Positions 57,499 through 64,000 of a stretch of DNA of 64,000 nt are shown one piece after another. This stretch comes from Marinobacter zhejiangensis (GTDB taxonomy: Bacteria; Pseudomonadota; Gammaproteobacteria; Pseudomonadales; Oleiphilaceae): the NCBI RefSeq assembly GCF_900114775.1, contig NZ_FOUE01000004.1, positions 62,001 through 126,000 of the forward strand. Direction: 5' to 3'. The notes under the pieces were generated by a model that saw nothing but the letters and a program-made list of their open reading frames with translations, had not been told where the DNA came from and made no database searches. Numbering within the stretch: position 1 is the first letter of the stretch; every line of letters begins with the position of its first letter. The position numbers were made by a program, and so were the translations under genes.

Positions 57499-59319
57499 AT
57501 GCACCCCGTGGTTCACAAGGTTACCCAGCGCATCATCGCGAGAAGTACGGCTTCCCGGCAGGATTACCTCGGACGCATGGGCTCGTTGAAGGCACAGTCT
57601 CCTAATCGGGCAGCCTTGTCCTGCGGTAACCTGGCCCACGGGATAGCCGCCTGTACGCCATCCGACAAGTCGGTTCTGAAGCTGATGAACCAGGCGAACC
57701 TGGGTATTGTCTCTGCCTACAACGACCTGCTCTCAGCCCACCAGCCCTACGAACATTTCCCCGATACCATTCGTGAAGCCGCCCATGGCATGGGAGCGGT
57801 TGCCCAATTTGCGGGCGGCACTCCGGCCATGTGCGATGGGGTCACCCAAGGCCAGCCCGGTATGGAGCTGAGCCTGTTCTCCCGTGATGTCATTGCCATG
57901 AGCACCGCGATTGCTTTAAGCCATAACCTGTTTGATGCGGTGGCTTTGCTGGGGATTTGCGACAAAATTGTGCCGGGTTTGCTGATTGGTGCCCTGAGTT
58001 ATGGCCATCTTCCTGCGGTATTGATCCCCGCCGGGCCCATGCCTTCGGGGCTGCCAAACAAAGAGAAACAGCGGGTCAGGCAGCTCTATGCTGAAGGCAA
58101 GGTGGGAAAAGACGAACTACTGGAGGCGGAAAGCCAGTCCTATCACAGCTCGGGTACCTGCACATTCTATGGTACGGCCAACAGCAATCAACTGCTGGTG
58201 GAAGTCATGGGACTGCATCTGCCCGGTTCGGCCTTTGTGAACCCGGGAACGCCCCTGAGGGAGGCGCTGACCAAGGCTGCTACCGAACAGCTGGTGCGTC
58301 TGTCCCGGCCTGGCGGCGGAGCGTTGGGGCTGGCGGATTTGGTGGATGAGAAGGCGATCACCAATGCCCTGGTGGCGTTATTGGCCACTGGAGGCTCGAC
58401 TAACCACACCATGCACTGGATCGCGGTCGCCCGGGCAGCCGGTATTCTCATTAACTGGGACGACTTCGCGGACCTGTCTTCCGTTGTCCCCCTGGTTACC
58501 CGAATCTATCCCAATGGGCAGGCAGATGTGAATGACTTCCACGAAGCTGGCGGGACGCCATTCCTGATTCGTGAGCTGCTCGCTGGAGGCTATCTCCACA
58601 ACGATGTCGAAACGGTGATGGGGCAGGGCCTGGAGCGCTATACCAAAACCCCTTCCCTGGAGAGTAGGAAACTGAGCTGGCAGGAAGCTCCCGGGCAATC
58701 ACTGAACCCGGATGTTCTGGCCGGGGTGAATACGCCTTTCGCCGCGGATGGCGGGCTAAAGGTCCTGAATGGCAATTTGGGGCGGGGGGTGATTAAGGTA
58801 TCGGCGGTTGCCTCTGAACACCGCCGTGTCAGTGCCCCTGCCGTGGTCTTTAATGACCAGAACGAACTGGTGGCGGCGTTTGAGGCCGGCGAACTAGACC
58901 GGGATTGTGTCGCCGTGGTGCGCTTTCAGGGCCCCAAAGCGAACGGAATGCCGGAGTTGCATAAGCTGACGCCCTATCTCGGGGTGCTCCAGGACCGGGG
59001 CTTTCACGTCGCCCTGGTGACGGATGGCCGGATGTCCGGCGCTTCCGGCAAGGTTCCGGCGGCGATCCATGTCTACCCGGAAGCCCTGGATGGAGGGCCT
59101 TTGGCTAAAGTTCGTGATGGTGACCTGATATGCCTGGATGCAGACTCCGGCAATCTGGTCCTGGAGGTTACTGAGAGCGAGTTGAATGATCGTCAACCCG
59201 CCACCGCAGAACTTTCCGCTCATCGCAGTGGTTTTGGTCGTGAACTGTTTGGCTGGATGCGGCAGTCAGTCGCGAATCCGGAGGACGGTGGCAGTGTGTT
59301 CTGGAACCACCACGCCTAG
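57499..59319 (+). CDS. edd: Phosphogluconate dehydratase
   Basis: Converts 6-phosphogluconate to KDPG in the Entner-Doudoroff pathway; IlvD/Edd family, 606 residues. The ATG at 57499 ([11 protein letters not shown]) follows GGAGG by seven bases, preferred over the in-frame ATG at 57475. Iron-sulphur and active-site regions are visible in [14 protein letters not shown], the [13 protein letters not shown] stretch and [19 protein letters not shown]. No eda, zwf or pgl adjoins it. Confidence 0.97.
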   Translation: MHPVVHKVTQRIIARSTASRQDYLGRMGSLKAQSPNRAALSCGNLAHGIAACTPSDKSVLKLMNQANLGIVSAYNDLLSAHQPYEHFPDTIREAAHGMGAVAQFAGGTPAMCDGVTQGQPGMELSLFSRDVIAMSTAIALSHNLFDAVALLGICDKIVPGLLIGALSYGHLPAVLIPAGPMPSGLPNKEKQRVRQLYAEGKVGKDELLEAESQSYHSSGTCTFYGTANSNQLLVEVMGLHLPGSAFVNPGTPLREALTKAATEQLVRLSRPGGGALGLADLVDEKAITNALVALLATGGSTNHTMHWIAVARAAGILINWDDFADLSSVVPLVTRIYPNGQADVNDFHEAGGTPFLIRELLAGGYLHNDVETVMGQGLERYTKTPSLESRKLSWQEAPGQSLNPDVLAGVNTPFAADGGLKVLNGNLGRGVIKVSAVASEHRRVSAPAVVFNDQNELVAAFEAGELDRDCVAVVRFQGPKANGMPELHKLTPYLGVLQDRGFHVALVTDGRMSGASGKVPAAIHVYPEALDGGPLAKVRDGDLICLDADSGNLVLEVTESELNDRQPATAELSAHRSGFGRELFGWMRQSVANPEDGGSVFWNHHA

Positions 59320-59341
59320 TGTCCCGTCTGTGCTTTCGGGG

Positions 59342-60025
59342 TTAGCTAATGCTGCTCAAGGGTAGCGTCCATACACCGAAAGCCATCAAAAGCACTCCGG
59401 TCAGCTGGCGGAAATAGCGATTCTTCTGGAGGCGTTTGAGGCTGTTTGCAGCCAGTCCGGTGATCAGCATGGAGGGCAAGGTGCCCAGGCCAAAGAACAG
59501 CATGGTGGTTGCTGCTTGCCCCACTGAAGGCTGTAAGGCCGCCCATCCCAGGGTGCTGTAGACTAGGCCACAGGGTAACCAGCCCCAGAGCGCGCCCAAT
59601 GCAAGAGCCTGAGTCGGCCTGTGGACGGGGATGAAGCGTTTGGTCAGCGGCGACAGTTGTTTCCAGATCGGAGCGCCAACTTTTTCGACATAGCGGATGC
59701 CTTGCCACCATTGTGCCATCGAAAGCCCCATGAGTATCAGCAAAACTCCGGCAAGGGTTCTTAGCAGAGGGGCAAGCTGGGCCCATTGCTGGGCGGCTCC
59801 GGTGCTGACCAGGGCCACCAGTGCGGCGATGACGGCGTAGCTGCCAATCCGGCCGCCATTGAACGCCAACAGCATCAAGGCCTGGCGCCATCGAAATCCG
59901 CGCCCCACTGGTAAAGCCATGGACAGGGACGCGCTGATGCCCCCGCACATCCCCAGGCAGTGGGTGCTTCCCAGGAGACCAATCAGAAAGGCGCTGGGGT
60001 AGCTAAGGTAAAGCGCATCAGGCAT
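59342..60025 (-). CDS. Sulfite exporter TauE/SafE-family membrane protein
   Basis: 227 residues, about six helices. The N-terminal GLLGSTHCLGMCGGIS motif has two cysteines that could bind copper, and a second motif is WGWLPCGLVYSTLGWA. This subgroup is regularly found right after ccoS and is thought to help copper supply to cbb3 oxidase. Its ATG overlaps the ccoS stop by one base (TGATG), indicating coupled translation. Confidence 0.9.
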   Translation of the reverse strand: MPDALYLSYPSAFLIGLLGSTHCLGMCGGISASLSMALPVGRGFRWRQALMLLAFNGGRIGSYAVIAALVALVSTGAAQQWAQLAPLLRTLAGVLLILMGLSMAQWWQGIRYVEKVGAPIWKQLSPLTKRFIPVHRPTQALALGALWGWLPCGLVYSTLGWAALQPSVGQAATTMLFFGLGTLPSMLITGLAANSLKRLQKNRYFRQLTGVLLMAFGVWTLPLSSIS

Positions 60026-60279
60026 CAGTCAGTGGGATTGCCGGAGTTAGTGGCGTGCTTTTCCTTCTCGTCGGAAACCGCGGCTTCTGGATCAGGCCTG
60101 CCTCCGGAGGACGGGCGTACATCGCTTGGGATCATGTCCTTGTCGTCATCGTACAGGATGCGATGGGCCGGTCCCTCAAGGTCATCATACTGGCCACTCT
60201 TGACTGCCCATGAAAACAGGTAGATGCCACCCCCGACCAGAATCAGGGTCACCGGCACCAGAATCATCACGATTTCCAC
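60025..60279 (-). CDS. ccoS: cbb3-type oxidase maturation protein CcoS
   Basis: 84-residue single-pass membrane protein: one N-terminal helix (about 3-28), then the LEGPAHRILYDDD motif characteristic of CcoS, and an acidic tail longer than usual. Needed for cofactor insertion into cbb3 oxidase in studied species. It lies between ccoI and the SafE-like gene. Confidence 0.94.
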   Translation of the reverse strand: MEIVMILVPVTLILVGGGIYLFSWAVKSGQYDDLEGPAHRILYDDDKDMIPSDVRPSSGGRPDPEAAVSDEKEKHATNSGNPTD

Positions 60280-60324
60280 ACTATTACCTCGTAAACGGTC
60301 AGTCGTTCGGTGTTGCTGCCGGGC

Positions 60325-62769
60325 TCAGGCGCGGGGCAACTCCAGGTTGGCGGCCAGCGTCGGGTTATTGCCAGGAGTGGGGGCGTCTCGGCCGAGGCGC
60401 AGTGCATTCAATACCACCACCAGTGAGCTGAGTGACATGCCAATGGCAGCCAGCCATGGGGGTATGATACCAGCTGCCGCCAGGGGAAGGGCACACAGGT
60501 TGTAGGTGAGTGCCCAGGCCATGTTCTGACGAATCACCTTGCGGGTAGCGATACCGGTGCGGATGGCTTCGGGAAGTTGCCGTAACTGGCCATTCAGCAA
60601 GACCGCATCGGCGCGTAGCTGGGTGAGGTCTGCCGCAGAGCCCATGGCCACTGAGACTGAGCTCCCAGCCATGGATGGCAGGTCATTGAGCCCGTCGCCA
60701 ACCATCATGATATGGCGCCCCTGATCCTGCATGGATTTAAGCCGTGCCAGCTTGTCTTCCGGGGTGGCCTGTCCGTAGGCTTCGTCGAGCCCAAGCAGTT
60801 TCGATATATGCGCAACATGCCCCGAACGGTCGCCGCTGAGCAGCACTGTATGTATCCCCATTGCATGCAACGTCGCCAATGCTTCATGAGCATCGTCTCG
60901 CGGCCGGTCATCAAGGACAAAGCAGGCCAGCCACTGGCTACTGTCGGCCATCCAGATCGCGATGCCGTGACCGGTTTCAAGATCGGGTTTGGGGGCGGAT
61001 GTGTGGCCACCGACAAAGTCACTATGACCTATGGCGACCTGATTCCCCCGCCAGGTAGCGGTTAGCCCACCGCCGACGTGGTTATGGAAATCGGTCAGTG
61101 GTTCGGGTCGGAACCCTGAAAAGGCCTTGGCGATCGGGTGTTCGGAATGTTGCTCCAGCCCCGCTGCAAGGTTGAGGGCTTCATTTTCGTTCAGTGACCC
61201 CAGTACATGGGTGCCCACGAGGGAGAGCTTACCTTCGGTCAGCGTCCCTGTCTTATCGAACACCACGGTATCGATGGTATTCAGTGATTCGAGGGTATGA
61301 CCTCGTGTCGGCAGAAAGCCCAATTTGCGAAGTTTGACGGTGGCGCTTGTGATGGCCGTTGGCGTCGCCAGGGACAACGCGCAGGGGCAGGTCACCACGA
61401 GCACCGACAGGGTGATGTCGAAGGCCCGGTCGGAACCGGCCAGCCACCAACCAACCCACACCAGCGGGGCGAGTATCAGTATTCGGCTGACGAACATCCC
61501 CGCTACCCGGTCGGCCATGCGGGCGACCGCTGGCTTTTCGGACTGGACCCGGTCAAGGATGCGGAGGATGCCGGAAAGGCGGGTGCTGGCTCCGGTCTTT
61601 TCAACGCGCACATCCAGTGGGCTTTCGCCATTGAGGCTGCCTGCATGGACGTAATCACCCGTGGAACGGGTTTCTGGCAGGTATTCTCCTGTCAGTGCAG
61701 CCTCATTGATTGTGGAGTGCCCGGCAATGATGGTGCCATCGACCGGCAGGGTTTCACCCGGCTTGACCACAATAATATCGCCAGCCTTGAGCTCGTGGGT
61801 GGCAATCAGGTCTACCTGATCCCCCAGCCGACGACTGGCGACCCTGGGCTGTACGCCAACCAGCGCGTTGCCGGTCAGCCCGGCTCGGTAGCGCGCTTGC
61901 ATCTCGATATAGCGGCCAAGGGATAGCAGGAAAGTGAACATGCAGACCGATTCAAAATAGACTTCTTGCCCACCAACTATGGTTACCCAGGCACTGGCCA
62001 GGTAGGCCAGTCCGATGGCGGTCGCCACCGGGACATCCATCGTCAGGTGGCGGGTGCGGATATCCCTGAGGGCGTTCCGGAAGAACGGGCGGGCGCTGTA
62101 CAGAACCACAGGAGTTGCGACCAGCAGGCTGAACCAGCGGAAGAACTGAATAAACGTCGGCGACAGGTCATTGACCAGCTCAAAGTACAGCGGGAAGGCC
62201 AGCATCATGCTCTGAACCATGCCTATACCGGCAACAGACAGGCGAATTAGCGCACTTCGTTTTTCTGCTTTCAGCGCGAGCTCTACTTCGTCGGCCTTGT
62301 AAGGGCGAGCAGCGTATCCGAGCTCGTGGATGGCGGTCACCAGTTGGCTAAGGTGAACCTGGTCAGGCGACCAGACCAGCCGGGCTCGCTGAGTGGTGTG
62401 ATTGACGGAGAACGAGAGCACCCCGGGCTGCCGGGAGAGATGGTTCTCGAGCAGCCAGATGCAGGCCGCGCAGGTAATACCCTCAATGAGCAGTTGTGCC
62501 TCAAGCCCTCCCTTGACGGGCTGCACAAAGGTTTGCTGGACCAGCGGGTGGTCCAGCTCACGGATCTGCTCCAGTTCCGTTGCAGTCAATGACTTTGGGG
62601 TGACCGCAGGCGCGGTGCGGTGCTGATAGAAACCGGTGAGCCCTTCCTGATGGATGGTCTCACAAACCGACCGGCAGCCATAACAGCAGAATTCGCGGGT
62701 CAGGCCATCCAGTTCCAGGGTGATGGGTGGATGGCTATCGGCTTCCTCGCCACAGTGGAAGCATTGCAT
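60325..62769 (-). CDS. ccoI: Copper-translocating P-type ATPase for cbb3 oxidase (CcoI/FixI)
   Basis: 814 residues. An N-terminal cysteine-rich segment (CFHCGEEA, then FCCYGCRSVC) leads to one heavy-metal-associated domain with Cys100 and Cys103 (CAAC). The eight-helix transport domain has the Cys461-Pro-Cys463 metal motif, phosphorylated Asp505 in DKTGTLTEG, and MVGDGLNDLPS near the hinge. This is the CtpA/CcoI subfamily that exports copper for periplasmic oxidase assembly rather than for detoxification. Part of leftward ccoG-H-I-S. Confidence 0.96.
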   Translation of the reverse strand: MQCFHCGEEADSHPPITLELDGLTREFCCYGCRSVCETIHQEGLTGFYQHRTAPAVTPKSLTATELEQIRELDHPLVQQTFVQPVKGGLEAQLLIEGITCAACIWLLENHLSRQPGVLSFSVNHTTQRARLVWSPDQVHLSQLVTAIHELGYAARPYKADEVELALKAEKRSALIRLSVAGIGMVQSMMLAFPLYFELVNDLSPTFIQFFRWFSLLVATPVVLYSARPFFRNALRDIRTRHLTMDVPVATAIGLAYLASAWVTIVGGQEVYFESVCMFTFLLSLGRYIEMQARYRAGLTGNALVGVQPRVASRRLGDQVDLIATHELKAGDIIVVKPGETLPVDGTIIAGHSTINEAALTGEYLPETRSTGDYVHAGSLNGESPLDVRVEKTGASTRLSGILRILDRVQSEKPAVARMADRVAGMFVSRILILAPLVWVGWWLAGSDRAFDITLSVLVVTCPCALSLATPTAITSATVKLRKLGFLPTRGHTLESLNTIDTVVFDKTGTLTEGKLSLVGTHVLGSLNENEALNLAAGLEQHSEHPIAKAFSGFRPEPLTDFHNHVGGGLTATWRGNQVAIGHSDFVGGHTSAPKPDLETGHGIAIWMADSSQWLACFVLDDRPRDDAHEALATLHAMGIHTVLLSGDRSGHVAHISKLLGLDEAYGQATPEDKLARLKSMQDQGRHIMMVGDGLNDLPSMAGSSVSVAMGSAADLTQLRADAVLLNGQLRQLPEAIRTGIATRKVIRQNMAWALTYNLCALPLAAAGIIPPWLAAIGMSLSSLVVVLNALRLGRDAPTPGNNPTLAANLELPRA

Positions 62770-62774
62770 GAAGC

Positions 62775-63290
62775 TTAACCCTGGCCTTGCAAGGTCACCC
62801 CGAGCTCCAGAGTTGTGCTGGATGGCAGTTCGGTTTCACCCTTGAGACGCCAGTCGTTGTCTGGGCCCCGCAGATCCAGGTACCAACGGCCTTCCGTGCC
62901 GCTGGGCAGGTTGCCGCTATAGGCGTGCTCATTCACTGGCATCAGCTGAACGGTCAGATCGCGATCTTCAAGGGTAGGATGAAACAGGTTAAGTACCAGG
63001 TATGGGTAGTTGCTGGCACCCGAGTTACCCTCAAGGTTGACTTGAACGGTGCGCTCTGCGAAGTCGAGTTGTGCCTGCAGTCCTAGCTCAACGGCCTTTT
63101 CGTCCCGCGCCAGTTCCATGTTGATGCCGCGGCCTTCCTTCGAGTAATCGTCGGTCACCATGGAGTTTTGAGACGTTACTGCCATGGTGATCATGAAGAT
63201 GCACCAGATGATGGCCGCCGTTGGGAAGATCAGAAGGAACCAGAACCAGGGCTGACGGAACCAGGGGCTGACGGGAGTTTGTTCGCTCAT
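62775..63290 (-). CDS. ccoH: FixH/CcoH family protein
   Basis: 171 residues with one membrane helix (about 17-38, FWFLLIFPTAAIIWCIFMITMAV) and a periplasmic beta-rich domain, in which YYSKEGRGIN-like sequence (here DYSKEGRGINM) is the family mark. Helps stabilise or assemble cbb3 oxidase. It lies 5 bases before ccoI. Confidence 0.93.
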   Translation of the reverse strand: MSEQTPVSPWFRQPWFWFLLIFPTAAIIWCIFMITMAVTSQNSMVTDDYSKEGRGINMELARDEKAVELGLQAQLDFAERTVQVNLEGNSGASNYPYLVLNLFHPTLEDRDLTVQLMPVNEHAYSGNLPSGTEGRWYLDLRGPDNDWRLKGETELPSSTTLELGVTLQGQG

Positions 63291-63329
63291 AACAGGGTCT
63301 CTCCGAGAAGGGCGCCGGTAATCCTGGGA

Positions 63330-64000
63330 TTACCGGGTAGGCCCTACAAAACGGCTTTCGGTGGTGATGTTCAGGCTTTCGTCCATCAGCGAGTTCATCT
63401 GGAATGTGATCGTGTTATTGCTGTCGGGAATGGCTTCCGGATCCACTTCGACAACTGCCGGCAGCGAAACGTGCTCACCACTGGCGACCGTGATTTCATT
63501 ACGGGTGCTCAGGTTGATGGTGTCGATGCCACTGACGGATATGCGATAGGTTTGGGGTATCTCTGACATGTTGGCAATTTTAAGGGTGTAGGAGTTTTCA
63601 ACCAACCCCTGGCCGTTGTAATTGAACAGCGAGCCGCGATCGCGAAGGACGTCGAGTTCTGCTGGTACCCGGCTCGCCAGGGTAAAGATGATGGCACCTA
63701 CCATCGCCATCAATAGCGCACCGTACCCGAAGGTTCTGGGTCGCAGCAGCTTGGAGCTCCTGCCTTCCAGCTGGTTTTCAGTGGTATAGCTGATCAGGCC
63801 CTTGGGGTAATTCATTTTTTCCATGACCTCATCGCAGGCGTCGATGCACAGGGCACAGCCGATGCACTCGTATTGCAGACCATCGCGAATGTCGATACCG
63901 GTGGGGCATACCTGGACGCAGAGGCCGCAATCGATACAATCGCCCAACCCATGCTCTTCCTTGGCCAGGCTCTTCTTGCGACCGCCCCGGGGCTCGCCGC
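63330..64000 (-). CDS. ccoG: CcoG/FixG ferredoxin-like protein (N-terminus beyond window)
   Basis: C-terminal 223 codons of CcoG; the frame runs off the right edge. Two 4Fe-4S motifs are visible, CIDCGLCVQVCP and CIGCALCIDACD, after GEPRGGRKKS. One membrane helix (FGYGALLMAMVGAIIFTLAS) and a periplasmic Ig-like domain ending in SRFVGPTR follow. CcoG acts as a cupric reductase in copper delivery to cbb3 oxidase. First gene seen of ccoG-H-I-S; the ccoNOQP oxidase genes would be expected just beyond the window. Confidence 0.95.
   Translation of the reverse strand, partial: GEPRGGRKKSLAKEEHGLGDCIDCGLCVQVCPTGIDIRDGLQYECIGCALCIDACDEVMEKMNYPKGLISYTTENQLEGRSSKLLRPRTFGYGALLMAMVGAIIFTLASRVPAELDVLRDRGSLFNYNGQGLVENSYTLKIANMSEIPQTYRISVSGIDTINLSTRNEITVASGEHVSLPAVVEVDPEAIPDSNNTITFQMNSLMDESLNITTESRFVGPTR

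Overview
The window reads as an ordinary chromosomal stretch of a marine gammaproteobacterium, most probably Marinobacter or a close relative. This rests on gene order and protein character, since no rRNA or database search was available. Supporting blocks are nadC / DUF1631 / ampD / ampE, pepA-holC-valS with divergent lptFG, alaS-lysC-csrA-tRNA, a sodium-pumping oxaloacetate decarboxylase (oadGAB), the SOS mutasome imuA-imuB-dnaE2, and ccoGHIS with a SafE-like gene. Base composition looks even and moderately GC-rich. There is no transposase, phage gene, CRISPR array or rRNA operon. The first gene (a cyclic-di-GMP regulator) and the last (ccoG) are cut by the window edges.

Layout. 1-2.5 kb: MASE1-PAS-GGDEF-EAL protein with a degenerate EAL site. 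2.6-9.9 kb: nadC diverging from DUF1631, ampD and ampE, then a chemoreceptor. 9.9-16.4 kb: a leftward chain pepA-holC-valS-panE-cobalamin adenosyltransferase. 16.6-19.3 kb: lptF-lptG, facing an RDD membrane protein. 19.5-24.6 kb: alaS, lysC, csrA, one tRNA-Ser and two identical tRNA-Arg genes, followed by a duplicated tRNA tail plus terminator that brackets a 119-base hairpin-rich element. 24.6-31.8 kb: a secreted protein and a membrane protein of unknown role, DUF2058, dbpA, and oadGAB behind a strong inverted repeat. 31.8-37.0 kb: imuA-imuB-dnaE2 under a perfect LexA box. 37.1-43.1 kb: pterin dehydratase, two unrecognised genes, a MEST-like hydrolase, a uracil-DNA-glycosylase-family protein, LysR, and the glutathione-dependent formaldehyde pathway (adhC-fghA). 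43.2-49.0 kb: a phasin-like protein, a DksA/TraR zinc finger, and an ABC exporter (ATPase, FtsX permease, HlyD adaptor) with DUF2238.

49.2-53.9 kb holds the least explained unit: a C39-family peptidase, an outer-membrane barrel with a short helical N-terminal region, a FadL-family barrel and a MalM-like lipoprotein, all on one strand. The peptidase-plus-barrel pair recalls the FapD/FapF secretion parts of functional-amyloid operons, but no amyloid subunit is visible. 53.9-64 kb: a polysaccharide deacetylase, a DnaJ-related protein, TetR, ttcA, edd, and the leftward ccoG-H-I-S-SafE block for copper delivery and cbb3 oxidase maturation.

As a whole the region is mostly housekeeping. The accessory or regulatory points of interest are the tRNA-Arg tail element, the C39/barrel/FadL/MalM cluster, the orphan gene pair at 37.6-38.5 kb, and several palindromes in front of metabolic genes.
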